A DNA stretch of 64,000 bases from Nocardia sp. XZ_19_385 (GTDB taxonomy: Bacteria; Actinomycetota; Actinomycetes; Mycobacteriales; Mycobacteriaceae), in assembly GCF_015355755.1 (NCBI RefSeq), contig NZ_JACVEE010000002.1, forward strand, positions 1-64,000, given 5' to 3'. Below the pieces are notes generated by a model. That model was given only the letters and a program-made list of their open reading frames with translations. It did not search any database and had not been told where the DNA came from. How positions within the stretch are numbered: the first letter of the stretch is position 1; every line of letters begins with the position of its first letter. Made by a program: the position numbers and the translations under genes. Of this stretch, positions 42,886 to 53,200 are shown piece by piece.

Positions 42886-43461
42886 CTACACGCTCACGCC
42901 GTAGTCGCGGGCGATGCCGCCGAGGCCGGAGGCGTAGCCCTGGCCGATGGCGCGGAATTTCCACTCCCCGCCGTGCCGGTAGAGCTCGCCGAAGACCATG
43001 GCGGTTTCGGTGGACGCGTCTTCGGAGAGGTCGTAGCGGGCGAGTTCGGCGCCGTTGCTGCGGTCGACGACCCGGATGAACGCGTTGCGGATCTGGCCGA
43101 AGGACTGGCCGCGCGCGTCCGCGTCATGGATGGAGACCGGGAAGAAGATGTTGGTGATCGTCGGCGGTACCGCGGCGAGGTTGACGTTGATCACCTCGTC
43201 GTCGCCTTCACCCTCGCCGGTGAGGTTGTCACCGGTGTGCTCGATGCTGCCGTCCGGCGACTTCAAGTTGTTGTAGAAGATGAAGTGTTGATCGGACAGC
43301 ACTTTCAGGTTCGCACCGGTCGCGAGGGCGCTGGCATCGAGGTCGTAGTCGGCCCCGGTGGTGGTGCGCACATCCCAGCCGAGCCCAACCGCGACGTCGG
43401 TGAGGTTCGGCGCCTGCTTCGACAGTGAAACATTGCCGCCTTTGGCGAGTGTGACGGACAT
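42886..43461 (-). CDS. TerD-family protein, 191 aa
   Basis: The sequence MSVTLAKGGNVSLSKQAPNL and the later GLGWDVRTTTGADYDLDASA, EGEGDDEVINVNLAAVP and FGELYRHGGEWKFRAIGQGY onward are textbook TerD domain. TerD proteins are calcium-binding proteins linked to stress, tellurite and phage resistance; the acidic DYDLDAS and GEGDDE segments fit the Ca sites. It is a single stand-alone copy with no tellurite operon around it. A general stress role is most likely. It faces the crotonase gene tail to tail. Confidence 0.93.
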   Translation of the reverse strand: MSVTLAKGGNVSLSKQAPNLTDVAVGLGWDVRTTTGADYDLDASALATGANLKVLSDQHFIFYNNLKSPDGSIEHTGDNLTGEGEGDDEVINVNLAAVPPTITNIFFPVSIHDADARGQSFGQIRNAFIRVVDRSNGAELARYDLSEDASTETAMVFGELYRHGGEWKFRAIGQGYASGLGGIARDYGVSV

Positions 43462-43533
43462 GATCCCCTTCCATTCGGCGCATCCGCGCCGCCTTCCATC
43501 CTGATTATTACCGCTGTCCCGGAGTTTGTCGGC

Positions 43534-44031
43534 TCAGTTCCGGGTGTCTGCCCATTGACGCAAGGTCGCCACCCGGCCCTGCAGCGCCACCAATTCGGTG
43601 TCGTCCAGCACGTTGCGCTGAATCCCTTGGGCCACAGCGAAAGCCGATTGCCGATGATCGTCGATCACCTCGACGTCGAGTTGGACGACCACGTAGTCCG
43701 GCGCTCCCGGCATCTCCTCGGCGATCACCTTCGCCTTGCCGCGCGCGCACAACGCGACGTTGCCGCCGCCCAGGATCAGCAGCGCGATATCGGGGGCCTT
43801 ACGCAGCCGCGACAGCGAACCGCGGTCGAACTTGAGGCTGAGCAGAATGCGCCGGTCGCCGGCTCGGACCGGCCAGGAGACCGGGATCGCGTGCGGAGCG
43901 GGATCGGTGGTCACGAGCACCGCGATGGTGTCGCGCGGCCACTCCGGTAAGACGTCGAGCTCGGGGTGTTCCATGGCCGACCCATCAGTCGAGTGGTCTT
44001 GACGTTGCGCGGGAGTCGCTCCTGCTGCCAT
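43534..44031 (-). CDS. PPOX-like (pyridoxamine 5'-phosphate oxidase-fold) protein, 165 aa
   Basis: I chose the ATG at 44031 because it has a GAGGTG site; GTG at 44040 and ATG at 43974 are alternatives. The split-barrel flavin-binding character is visible in VLPEWPRDTIAVLVTTDPAP, HAIPVSWPVRAGDRRILLSL and RLRKAPDIALLILGGGNVAL. Such proteins bind FMN, F420 or haem and reduce small substrates, but the cofactor cannot be read here. It lies 72 bases upstream of TerD on the same strand. A weak iron-box palindrome at 44137-44155 lies about 106 bases before its start. Confidence 0.7.
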   Translation of the reverse strand: MAAGATPAQRQDHSTDGSAMEHPELDVLPEWPRDTIAVLVTTDPAPHAIPVSWPVRAGDRRILLSLKFDRGSLSRLRKAPDIALLILGGGNVALCARGKAKVIAEEMPGAPDYVVVQLDVEVIDDHRQSAFAVAQGIQRNVLDDTELVALQGRVATLRQWADTRN

Positions 44032-44136
44032 CTTCGTCACCTCACGAAATCGTTGCTCCGGGTCGTACTGCAGCCAGTCTAAAGCGCTGTGGCCCTTGCT
44101 CGCTGGTGTGCCTGATCTTTCGGCGAGGTGCTCTGA

Positions 44137-44155
44137 CCAGGCAAGCCTTGCCTAT
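44137..44155. promoter_or_regulatory. Weaker IdeR-like palindrome
   Basis: The core AGGCAAGCCTTGCCT (44139-44153) is a perfect 7-1-7 palindrome. The 19 base window matches the iron-box consensus at only 12 positions, but it is the same core as the box at 33366 (AAGCCTTGC). It lies between the divergent PPOX-like gene and the micro-ORF/Stealth genes. Confidence 0.4.
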
Positions 44156-44377
44156 TTCGGCAACGGCCGTCCTGTCCGGGACAGCACATTGACGGACAGG
44201 CAAACTAAGGGCATCATTTGTATCAACCCTGTGTTCACCAGGAATTCTTCTTTTTTGCCGGCCGATGATTGTCCGGCCCTGCGTGCGCTGTCGCCACGCT
44301 CGGCCGCCTGCCGTGCGCTGCAGCAGTACACGCCCATGACGCCTCGGCGTCCAGTGCTCGAGTGAGGTGAGAACGAC

Positions 44378-44449
44378 ATGGTCAACCTGCCGTCCAAATA
44401 TCGGCCCAACGATGCGTTCCTGCCTTACGGCACTGTTCCGCATCCCTGA
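44378..44449 (+). CDS. Micro-ORF upstream of Stealth gene, 23 aa
   Basis: The ATG at 44378 follows a GAGGTGAGA site at about 8 bases spacing. It encodes a Pro/Tyr-rich peptide starting MVNLPSKYRPNDAFLP and ending with a PHP tail. The stop is 125 bases before the Stealth ATG. The good ribosome site and unbiased composition make translation plausible. It could be a regulatory leader, a small secreted signal, or a chance ORF. No enzyme for peptide modification is nearby. Confidence 0.35.
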   Translation: MVNLPSKYRPNDAFLPYGTVPHP

Positions 44450-44573
44450 CTTCAACCGCGCCGGACACGGCCGCCCGCGAACCGACGCCACAGGTGTCGG
44501 CAGGGCCGTCGTCTGATTCTGGCGCGGTGCCCCGGGGAGATGGCAATCGACATATGAACGAGCGGAGAAACCA

Positions 44574-46079
44574 ATGATGGATATGGGAGCAGTGAACCCG
44601 GGAATGCTGGCCGGAGCCGCGCTGACGGCCGGGAACCTGACGGCCTCGGAGGCGATGATCGAGGACTTGGCCTACCTGCGGTCGGAACTGGCGGCGGCCG
44701 AGGTGCCGTTCCTGCTGATCCGGGACAGCGGGCACCGGCTCGGCCTGGCCACCGACGCCGCGCATCACGCCATGGTGCGGCGGGTGACCGCGAACGCCGT
44801 GGCCGCCGGATTCTCCTGTATCGAACTGGCACACAATGTTTTCCGCATCGGCCGCGATCACGACCCGGCCCATCATGTGGAGCTGGAGCTGTGGGAGTAC
44901 CACGGCGACACCGTCGAGTGCCCCCGTCCGAACGCGCTGACCCGCAACGTTTTCGACCTCGCCGACGTGGACTACACGCAGGTGCGGTTGTTCGACCGGG
45001 TCTGGCCGACCTTGGACGGCATGTTCGCACCGCAGCCGAGCGATGTCGGTTTCGATGTCGACATCGTGTTCTCCTGGGTGGACGGCTCCGACCCGGAGTT
45101 CCGGGCGCGGCGCGCGGGCATGCTGGCCCAGGTGGTGGTCGGTGAGGGCGACGACGCCGACGCCCGCATTCGCCAGATCGATGAGCTGAAGTTCGCGCTG
45201 CGGTCGGTGCACAAGAACGCGCCCTGGATCCGGCGCATCTTCATCGCCACGGATTCCGCTGTCCCGGAATGGCTTTCGGATCACCCGAAAGTCACGGTGG
45301 TGCGAGCGCTGGACCACTTCAGTGACACCAGCGGCCTGCCGATCTTCAATTCCCATGCGGTGGAATGCCAGCTGCAGCACATCGACAGCTTGTCCGAGCA
45401 CTTCCTGTATTCCAACGACGACATGTTCTTCGCCCGGCCGGTGCGTCCGTCGATGTTCTTCACCCCGGCGGGGATCAGCCGGTTCATCGAGGCGGACACC
45501 CGCATCGGCCCGGGCCGGAACCATGAGCGCCGCAGCGGTTTCGAGAACGCGGCCCGGGTGAATCGCGCGCTGCTGGCGGACCGGTTCGGTCACGTCATCA
45601 CGCGACACCTGGAACACACCCCGGTTCCGTTGCGCCGCAGCGTGCTACACGAGATGGAGCAGACGTTCGACGCCGACTTCGCCCGCACCCGGACCAGCCG
45701 CTTCCGCGCCGCCACCGACATCTCGGTCACCAACTCGCTGTATCACTACTACGCGCTGCTCACCGGGCGCGCGGTGCCGCAGGAGCTGGCGCGGATGCGC
45801 TACGTCGACACCACCAGCCAGGCCGGGCTGGAACTGCTCGACGGTCTGGCCCGCGACCGCGACGTCGACTTCTTCTGCCTCAACGACGGCAGCTTCCCTG
45901 AGATTTCCGAAGCGCTACGGACGCAACGGGTTTCGGATTTCCTGGCAGGTTACTTCCCGGATCCGGCGCCGTGGGAACGCCGCGTGATCAGTGCACCGGC
46001 TCGTCATCCGGTTCCCCTGAGGGCAACCGGGGAAGCTCATGGGCTGGGTCGGGCACAGTCGACTGCCGGCGCCGCATAA
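44574..46079 (+). CDS. Stealth-family hexose-1-phosphate transferase, 501 aa
   Basis: All four Stealth regions are present: CR1 [19 protein letters not shown] (about 161-179), CR2 [20 protein letters not shown] followed by IFIATD..PEWL (about 202-235), CR3 [19 protein letters not shown] (about 344-362), and CR4 DVDFFCLND (about 433-441). The family transfers sugar-1-phosphates to make cell-surface polysaccharide (capsule-like). M. tuberculosis CpsY is the actinobacterial example. A GGAG site precedes ATG 44574. Its 3' end overlaps the convergent phosphodiesterase gene by 92 bases. A product in surface glycans is expected; the sugar is unknown. Confidence 0.92.
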   Translation: MMDMGAVNPGMLAGAALTAGNLTASEAMIEDLAYLRSELAAAEVPFLLIRDSGHRLGLATDAAHHAMVRRVTANAVAAGFSCIELAHNVFRIGRDHDPAHHVELELWEYHGDTVECPRPNALTRNVFDLADVDYTQVRLFDRVWPTLDGMFAPQPSDVGFDVDIVFSWVDGSDPEFRARRAGMLAQVVVGEGDDADARIRQIDELKFALRSVHKNAPWIRRIFIATDSAVPEWLSDHPKVTVVRALDHFSDTSGLPIFNSHAVECQLQHIDSLSEHFLYSNDDMFFARPVRPSMFFTPAGISRFIEADTRIGPGRNHERRSGFENAARVNRALLADRFGHVITRHLEHTPVPLRRSVLHEMEQTFDADFARTRTSRFRAATDISVTNSLYHYYALLTGRAVPQELARMRYVDTTSQAGLELLDGLARDRDVDFFCLNDGSFPEISEALRTQRVSDFLAGYFPDPAPWERRVISAPARHPVPLRATGEAHGLGRAQSTAGAA

Positions 46080-47016
46080 ACAGTGGGATACGGGCCGCGG
46101 GCGGGATGACGATGCCTGCCTCGGCCAGCCGCGCCGCCGTCTGCTCGGGCGTGGCGGGAGCGCCGACGGTGACGCCTTTGTCGATCGGGACGACCGAATG
46201 CACCACGGTTTCCGGATAGACGTGCACCAGGTTGAACGCCTGCGCACCGTCGCGGCCGCGCTGACCGCCGTCGGCGACGCCGAGATCCTGGGTGTAGCAG
46301 GTGGCCGACGCGACCGAGACGGGGATGCCCGCGAAGGTGGCGGAGGTGGAGTAATGCAGGTGACCGGCGAGGATCGTGCGCACGTCGCTACCGTCCAGCA
46401 CATCGGCGAGGCGGCGCTGCTCGCGTAATTCGACGGTTACCGCGAGGTCCATCACGCACGGGACCGGCGGGTGGTGCATGGCCAGGATGGTGCCGAACGG
46501 GGCGGGTTCGGCGAGCACCGATCGCAGCCAAGCGAGCTGCTCGTCGGAAATCTCGCCATAGTGGTGCCCCGGCACCGAGGTGTCCAGCGCGATGATGCGC
46601 AGCCCGTCGATCATGTGCACCCGGTCCAGCGGGGCCGCCGAGGGGCGCTCGTGCAGCAGCTTGCGGCGCAGCGTCCCGCGATCGTCGTGGTTGCCCTGCA
46701 CCCACACGATCGGGGCTCCGACGTGCCGCGCGAACGGTTCCACGATCGCCCGCAGCTTGTCGTAGGCGGCGGGCTCACCCTTGTCGGTGAGATCGCCGGT
46801 GAACACGATGGCGGTCGGCCGGATATGCGTGGCGGCCGCCTGCTCGAGGACTTCGCGCAGGCGCTGTTCCGCGTCGACGGCACCGTATAGATCGCCGTCA
46901 CCGGCGATCAGATGGGTGTCGCTGAAGTGGAACAACACATGATTCGGTCGCGGGTGCTCCGCGACTCTGCTGATGTGCACCGGACCGAGGTCCCTCCCGG
47001 CGGATTTGCCCGCCAT
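45988..47016 (-). CDS. Class III phosphodiesterase / metallophosphoesterase (Rv0805-like), 342 aa
   Basis: The start at 47016 ([20 protein letters not shown]) is chosen over longer frames. The two-metal centre is complete: [38 protein letters not shown] and ILAGHLHYS. The text [20 protein letters not shown] and [14 protein letters not shown] closely recalls M. tuberculosis Rv0805, a cyclic-nucleotide phosphodiesterase and more generally a 2',3'-cNMP/cAMP hydrolase. It is a cytoplasmic or membrane-peripheral enzyme. Its tail overlaps the Stealth gene by 92 bases; in mycobacteria Rv0805 is likewise next to cpsY (Rv0806c), as I recall. The function is well supported. Confidence 0.92.
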   Translation of the reverse strand: MAGKSAGRDLGPVHISRVAEHPRPNHVLFHFSDTHLIAGDGDLYGAVDAEQRLREVLEQAAATHIRPTAIVFTGDLTDKGEPAAYDKLRAIVEPFARHVGAPIVWVQGNHDDRGTLRRKLLHERPSAAPLDRVHMIDGLRIIALDTSVPGHHYGEISDEQLAWLRSVLAEPAPFGTILAMHHPPVPCVMDLAVTVELREQRRLADVLDGSDVRTILAGHLHYSTSATFAGIPVSVASATCYTQDLGVADGGQRGRDGAQAFNLVHVYPETVVHSVVPIDKGVTVGAPATPEQTAARLAEAGIVIPPAARIPLFMRRRQSTVPDPAHELPRLPSGEPDDEPVH

Positions 47017-47118
47017 TGGCTTCGGGTTCCACCGCCAGAATAGCGAAGGCCCATTTACAGGGTTCCCGACACACGGTGACGGCAAGCTTGCGGGACGGTG
47101 AGAGTTCGGTGTCGGCGC

Positions 47119-48210
47119 TCAGGCGCGGCCGAGGGCGTCGGCGGCGCGCAGGGCATCGAGGAGCAGCGGCGGGGTTACTTCGAAAGGCTCGTTGTGGATG
47201 GTTTCGCCGGGTGCCGTGGCGCGGGTTGCGATGGCGGCGAGGGTTTCTCGATCCGCGTGGCCCAGGCCCAGGTCGGCGAGGGTGACAGGTAGTCCCACCG
47301 AGGTGCAGAAGGCGAGCACGGTGGAGACTTCCGCGGCCGGGGCGCCCTCCAGGACCAATTGCGTGAGGACACCGAAGGCCACCTTCTCGCCGTGCAGGAA
47401 GGGGCGGGTTTCCGGGGCCGCGGTGAGCCCGTTGTGCACGGCGTGGGCGGCCGCTAATCCGGATGATTCGAAGCCGAGGCCGGAAAGCAGCGTATTGGCC
47501 TCCACGATGCGTTCCAATGCCGGTGTGACGGTGTGGGTTTCGACCGCCGTGAGCGCATCGACGCCGTCTTCGAGCAACGTTCGATAGCAGAGTTCGGCGA
47601 GTGCGCCGGCGCTGCGGGTGGAGGCGCCGCCACGCATGTTGCGCACGTGCCCGGCGATGCAGGTGCGGGCTTCGAACCAGGTGGCCAGCGCGTCACCCAT
47701 GCCCGAGGTGAGCAGACGCGCGGGCGCTTCGACGACCGCCGAGGTATCCACCAGGACCAGCGCGGGATTGCGCGGCACCAGCTTGTACTGCTCGAATTCG
47801 CCCGCGTCGGTGTAGATCACCGACAGCGCGCTGCACGGCGCGTCGCTGGAGGCCGTGGTGGGGCAGCTGATCATCGGCAGTTCCAGATCCGCGGCGGCGG
47901 CTCGTGCGGCATCGATCACTTTTCCGCCGCCCGCACCTAGGATTGCCGCGCTGCCATGCTCTTGGGCGACGGCGGTGATCCGCGCGATCTCGCTACGGCT
48001 GCATTCACCGTCGAGCCGATGCACGGTGTAGGCGATCTTCGCGCCGGTCAGTGACTGATCCCACTTCTCCGCCAGCAGCCGGAACGCGCTCTTACCCGCC
48101 ACGATCAGCAGCGGCCCCGAGATCCCGAGTCGTTCCAGCTCGCTGCCGAGCGCCGCCGTCGCGTCGCGGCCCTGCACGTAATGCCCCGGCGCGGAAAACA
48201 CACTCAGCAT
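47119..48210 (-). CDS. gldA: Glycerol dehydrogenase-type iron/zinc alcohol dehydrogenase, 363 aa
   Basis: The start at 48210 (MLSVFSAPGHYVQGRDATAA) fits GldA. The NAD-binding segment is ILGAGGGKVIDAARAAA and the metal-site region includes PTTASSDAPCSALSVIY, an early GMGDALATWFEARTC, and a later LLSGLGFESSGLAAAHAVHN with HGEKVAFGVLTQL. The enzyme oxidises glycerol to dihydroxyacetone with NAD. It is a single gene between the phosphodiesterase and the divergent MOSC gene. The symbol is by family; other small polyols could be the true substrate. Confidence 0.87.
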   Translation of the reverse strand: MLSVFSAPGHYVQGRDATAALGSELERLGISGPLLIVAGKSAFRLLAEKWDQSLTGAKIAYTVHRLDGECSRSEIARITAVAQEHGSAAILGAGGGKVIDAARAAAADLELPMISCPTTASSDAPCSALSVIYTDAGEFEQYKLVPRNPALVLVDTSAVVEAPARLLTSGMGDALATWFEARTCIAGHVRNMRGGASTRSAGALAELCYRTLLEDGVDALTAVETHTVTPALERIVEANTLLSGLGFESSGLAAAHAVHNGLTAAPETRPFLHGEKVAFGVLTQLVLEGAPAAEVSTVLAFCTSVGLPVTLADLGLGHADRETLAAIATRATAPGETIHNEPFEVTPPLLLDALRAADALGRA

Positions 48211-48338
48211 CTGGCACCTCCCGATCCTCGGGCACCAACCACCGAATCCAGACATCAGCGGTTACGCGGCGGCCGATTCCGTTCCACGACCACGCTACGC
48301 GCCGGGCTCGAGAAGTCGCGCGCGGTTACGCTGATCCG

Positions 48339-49145
48339 GTGGCTACCGTCTCCGAGCTCTGGCTCTACCCGATCAAAGGCTGCGCGGGCAGCCCGCTGAC
48401 GCACGCAGAGATCCTGCCGACCGGTGTGGCGCACGACCGCGCGTTCATGTTCGTCCGCCCCGACGGCCTGTTCCGCAGCCAGCGCGGCACCCCGAAACTC
48501 TCGGTGATCCGCCCCGAATTGGCTTGCGACGGCGCGAAACTCACGCTTTCCGCCCTGGACCACGAAACCCACACCCTGGACGTCCGCCCGGACGGTCCGC
48601 GCCTGACCGTCAACGTGCACAACACCTGGGAAGGCGAGAGCGTCGACCAGGGCGACGAGGTAGCCGCATGGGCGAGCGACCTCCTCGAAGAAGATGTCCG
48701 CCTGGTCCGCATCCCGCCGGACCACCACCGCGCCGTCGACGACTGGCACGGCGACATCACCTTCACCGACTCCACCCCACTCCACCTGACCTCGGACTCG
48801 TCACTGGCCGACCTGAACACCCGCATCCTGGAGAACGGCGGCACCCCGGTCCCGATGGAACGTTTCCGCCCCAACATCGTGATGACCGGCTGGCCCGACC
48901 CCTACTTCGAAGACACCATCCGCGACTTCACCCTCGGCGACACCCACCTGCGCTGGGTGAAACCGGACGTCCGCTGCCAGGTCACCGTCGTCGACCAGCC
49001 CACCGGCAAGCGGGCGGGCCCCGAACCCCTCCGCACGCTCGCCGGCTACCGCCGCGACCCCGGCGGGGGCGTCACCTTCGGCATCAAAGTGGCCGTAAAC
49101 GCCCCCGGCACAATCACTCTCGGCGACGAGATCGTCGTGCACTAA
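48339..49145 (+). CDS. MOSC-domain protein, 268 aa
   Basis: The GTG at 48339 ([20 protein letters not shown]) starts the MOSC N-terminal beta-barrel (YPIKGC, then [20 protein letters not shown]). The MOSC domain follows ([40 protein letters not shown] with its conserved Cys, ending ALGD-like [10 protein letters not shown]). Members carry molybdenum cofactor sulfur or act in N-hydroxylated-base reduction (mARC-like). The frame extends upstream to 48051, but that part is antisense to gldA. No partner oxidoreductase is adjacent. The substrate is unknown. Confidence 0.88.
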   Translation: MATVSELWLYPIKGCAGSPLTHAEILPTGVAHDRAFMFVRPDGLFRSQRGTPKLSVIRPELACDGAKLTLSALDHETHTLDVRPDGPRLTVNVHNTWEGESVDQGDEVAAWASDLLEEDVRLVRIPPDHHRAVDDWHGDITFTDSTPLHLTSDSSLADLNTRILENGGTPVPMERFRPNIVMTGWPDPYFEDTIRDFTLGDTHLRWVKPDVRCQVTVVDQPTGKRAGPEPLRTLAGYRRDPGGGVTFGIKVAVNAPGTITLGDEIVVH

Positions 49146-49197
49146 CTTCCGGAGCGGACGCCTGGGTCCCGCTTTGTGCATGCCAGACGACGGGTGA

Positions 49198-49437
49198 TCA
49201 GTCGCGGTAGTAGTAGTGGCCGAGGGTGTCGTCGTAGCGCCCACCGGGCCGACAACACTTGCTGAAACCGCCGCCCGGAACCGCACGGGCAGGGATCTTT
49301 GCCACCGAGCTTCTCGATGAGCTCTTTATCGACGCCGACCGTGCGCGACCCGCGTTTGACCCGCGTCTCGCTAAGGGAACCCCCTACGCCGCTTGCTGGT
49401 CCGCTCGAAACGGCACCTGGAAATCGTCGGGGCGCAT
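49198..49437 (-). pseudogene. Frameshifted SEC-C zinc-motif protein gene
   Basis: In one minus-strand frame I read [20 protein letters not shown] followed by [10 protein letters not shown], the SEC-C zinc motif. The second half of the motif lies in the next frame ([12 protein letters not shown] onward to YYYRD and a TGA at 49198). Removing a single C restores [13 protein letters not shown]. Further upstream an ATG at 49437 with a good site opens [17 protein letters not shown] but meets TAG, so a second frame change is needed to connect it. The gene seems to be a relic of a small SEC-C protein of about 80 residues. A pair of sequencing errors is the alternative. Confidence 0.55.
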
Positions 49438-49519
49438 GATGCCCTCCTCGGTAGATCGAATACGACCGCGCGAAGGTAGCAGCCGTGGCAGCGCAGCGGC
49501 ATCTGATTTCCGGAGTGCG

Positions 49520-50257
49520 TCAGCTGGGCCAGTACTGGCGCCAATCGGCGGGTGCGAGTGCTTCGCGGGTGCCGCGGGCGGATTCGGCGGTGTCTTCGGC
49601 GATGCGGATGGTGGTTGCGAAGGCGAGGGTTGCTTTGCGGAGGCGTTCCTCGGCGCTGTCGGGGCCGCCCAGGTGGACTACCCGCAGGGCCTTGGGGATC
49701 AGATCTTCGGGTAAACCCGCTTTAGTGCTGCGGGCGATGATTTTCTCTGCCAGGGCGAGTGCCGGTTGGGCCATGGCGATGCCGTCGAGGCAGGAGCGGC
49801 GGGACTTCTCCGTGGATTTGCGTTCCTCCCAGGCTGCTTCCTGGGCGGCGATCTTCACTTCCAGGGGGGCGTCCGGGTCTATCGGGGTGCCCGACAGTTG
49901 GGGGCTGCGGTTGACGAGTTTGGCGACCAGGACGGCGGCTACGTCGTCGACGGTGAATTCGCCTGCGGCCTGGGCGATTCTGGAGTGGAACAGCACCTGC
50001 AACAGCAGGTCGCCGAGTTCTTCCTTGATGGTGTCTGCGTCGTTGTGCTGGATGGCGTCGAGGAGTTCGTAGGTTTCCTCGAGCAGGTAGGGGCGCAGGG
50101 AGTCGTGGGTTTGGGTGACTTCCCAGCCGCCGAAGTTCCACAGCCGGTCCATCACCTCGACGGCGCCGGCGAGGCCGCGGGCGACTACGGCGGTGTCGGT
50201 GCCGGCGGCCGCGTTGCGGGCGGCGCGCAGGACGGATTCGTCGCGGTCGGTGCTCAT
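49520..50257 (-). CDS. mazG: MazG nucleoside triphosphate pyrophosphohydrolase, 245 aa
   Basis: This enzyme hydrolyses NTPs, including oxidised ones, to NMP and pyrophosphate. The MazG core is visible: [20 protein letters not shown], the metal-binding [14 protein letters not shown], then [20 protein letters not shown] (ExxE...ExxD). A second, degenerate half follows, as in actinobacterial MazG. The ATG at 50257 overlaps the mfd stop (ATGA), which shows coupling. In M. tuberculosis the order mfd-mazG-lpqU-eno is contiguous; here 22 kb separates mazG from the lpqU-like gene. Confidence 0.93.
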   Translation of the reverse strand: MSTDRDESVLRAARNAAAGTDTAVVARGLAGAVEVMDRLWNFGGWEVTQTHDSLRPYLLEETYELLDAIQHNDADTIKEELGDLLLQVLFHSRIAQAAGEFTVDDVAAVLVAKLVNRSPQLSGTPIDPDAPLEVKIAAQEAAWEERKSTEKSRRSCLDGIAMAQPALALAEKIIARSTKAGLPEDLIPKALRVVHLGGPDSAEERLRKATLAFATTIRIAEDTAESARGTREALAPADWRQYWPS

Positions 50258-53200
50258 CGGGCCGCCGTGGCTTCGGTGGCGACGGTGAGATCGACTGCGC
50301 CCTGGGCTTTTCCGTCCAGCGCCAGCAGCAGATCGGCGACGAATTGCATCAGCTGGATGTCGCGCACCCGGTCCGCGCCGACGCTGTCCTCGGTTCGCGG
50401 CAACGGCAGCGAGACGACACCGCTGGCCGCCTTGTAGTTCGCGCTCGGGTAGAGCCGCTTCAACCGCAACTGCTTGGAGTCGGGCATGTTCAGCAATGGC
50501 GAGATCTTCAAGGTGGTTCCGGTGACCGCAATTTCGGTGACGCTGTATTCGCGGGCCAGCAGGCGCAGCTTCGCCACCGACACCAGGCGGCCGACCTCCA
50601 CGGGCAGCGGGCCGTAGCGGTCGATGAGTTCCTCGATGACAGCGGCCAGGGCCGAATCGTCTTGGGCGGAGGCGAGTTTGCGGTAAGCCTCCAGGCGCAG
50701 GCGGTCGCTGGCGATGTAGTCGGGCGGGATGTGCGCGTCGACCGGCAGATCGATGCGGACCTCCTTGACTTCCTCGCTGGTGGTGATCGGCTTGCCGTCG
50801 GCGGCGGCGCGGTAGGCCTCCACCGCCTCACCGACCAGCCGCACATAGAGGTCGAAGCCGACGCCGGCGACGTGACCGGACTGTTCGGCGCCGAGCACGT
50901 TTCCGGCGCCGCGAATTTCGAGGTCCTTCATCGCGACCGCCATGCCCGCGCCGAGATCGGAGTTCTGCGAGATGGTGGCAAGGCGGTCGTAGGCGGTTTC
51001 GGTGAGCGGCTTCTCCGGCGGGTACAGGAAGTAGGCGTAACCGCGCTCCCGGCTGCGCCCGACCCGGCCACGCAGCTGGTGCAGCTGCGAAAGACCCAGC
51101 GCGTCAGCGCGTTCCACGATCAGCGTGTTCGCGTTGGAGATGTCCAAGCCGGTCTCGATGATGGTGGTACACACCAGCACGTCGAATTCGCGCTCCCAGA
51201 AGCCCTGCACGGTCTGCTCGAGGGTGTCCTCGTTCATCTGACCGTGCGCGATCGCCACCCGCGCCTCGGGCACCAGCTCGCGAATCCGCTTGGCGGCCTT
51301 GTCGATCGAGGACACCCGGTTGTGCACGTAGAACACCTGGCCGTCGCGCAGCAGTTCGCGGCGAATGGCGGCGGTGACCTGCTTGTCGTTGTAGGCGCCG
51401 ACGTAGGTGAGCACCGGATGGCGCTCCTCGGGCGGAGTGAGGATGGTCGACATCTCGCGGATGCCGGCCAGGCTCATCTCCAGGGTGCGCGGAATCGGCG
51501 TGGCGGACATGGTCAGCACGTCCACGTGCGTCCGCAGCGCCTTGATGTGCTCTTTGTGCTCGACACCGAAGCGCTGCTCCTCGTCGACCACGACCAGGCC
51601 GAGATCCTTCCAGCGGATACCGGTCTGCAGCAGCCGGTGCGTGCCGACCACGATGTCGACCGAACCGTCGGCCATACCCGCCATCACCTCGCGCGCGTCG
51701 GCGGGATCGGTGAAGCGGGACAGGCCCTTCACGGTGACCGGGAACCCGGCGACGCGATCGGTGAAGGTCTGCAGATGCTGTTGCGCCAGCAGGGTTGTCG
51801 GCACCAGGACCACGACCTGCTTGCCGTCCTGCACCGCCTTGAACGCGGCGCGCACCGCGATCTCGGTCTTGCCGTATCCGACGTCACCACACACCACGCG
51901 GTCCATCGGGACCGCCTTCTCCATATCCGATTTCACCTCGGCGATGGCGGTCATCTGGTCGACGGTCTCGGTGAAGACGAACGCGTCTTCCATCTCCTGT
52001 TGCCACGGCGTATCCGGGCCGAAGGCATGCCCGGGCGCGGCCTGCCGGGCCGCGTAGAGCTGCACCAGCTCGCCCGCGATCTCGCGAACCGCCTTGCGCG
52101 CCTTACGTTTCGTGTTCGCCCAGTCCGAGCCGCCGAGCTTGGACAGGCTCGGCAGCTCGCCGCCCACATACCGGGAGAGCTGATCCAGCGATTCCATCGG
52201 CACGAACAGCCGGTCCCCCGGCTGGCCGCGCTTACTGGGCGCGTATTCGATAACCAGGTATTCGCGACGCGCCCCGCCGACGGTGCGTTCGATCATCTCC
52301 ACGAAGCGGCCGATGCCGTGCTGATCGTGCACCACCATGTCACCCGCGCTGAGCGCGAGCGGGTCGACCTGGTTGCGCCGTTTGGCAGGCATCCGCTTGC
52401 CGTCACCGGGCGCGGTGACCCGATTACCGGTGAGATCGGATTCGGCGACAACCACCAGACCGGCATCGGTGAACACCAGGCCGTCGTGCAGTGAACCGCA
52501 CAGCACGCCGACCACTCCGACGGCAGGTTCGGCGCCGGGCCGCAAAGCCCCAGCGGGCACGTCGGCATCGGCCAGCCGTTCCAGAATGCGTTGCGCCGTA
52601 CCGTGTCCCGCGACAACGACCACCGCGCGGCCACCGGTCGCCACATGCGCGCGCAGCGACGCGAAGATGGTCGCGACGAGCTCGGCGGAGCCACGGGCGG
52701 AGGTTCCGCCGGCGACCGGCAGCACCACCTCGGCGGGGTCCCCGGATTCCAGCGGGCTCAGCGTCCACCAGGGCAGACCGTGCTGATCGGCGCTCTCGTG
52801 GATCTCCGGCAGCGCCCGATACCCGGAGGCGGCGAGATCGAGCCCGTGCCCACCCAGCGGCGCCGCACCACCGAAAGACGCTGCGGTCCAAGAGGCTTCG
52901 AGAAACTCCTCACCGGTGCGCACCAGGTCGGCGGCACGCGTACGAACCTTCTCCGGATCGCACAGCAGCAAATGCGTCCCCTCGGGCAGCACCTCGGTCA
53001 GCAACCGCAGTTCGCCGGGCTGCAACACCGGCAGCAACGCCTCCATACCCTCGACCGGAATACCCTCGGAGAGCTTGTCCAGCATCTCCACCAGCGCGGC
53101 ATCGGCCGCATTGAGCTTGGCGACCTCGGCCGCCCGGTCCCGCACGGCCTCGGTCAGCAACAGCTCCCGGCACGGCGTCGCGACCACAACGGGCATGTCC

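Noticed and set aside
44231..44365. 44-codon GTG ORF (MFTRNSSFLPADDCPALRAL) before the micro-ORF
   Set aside because: No ribosome site, Arg/Ala/Leu-biased composition, and it ends in the ribosome site of the better-supported micro-ORF.
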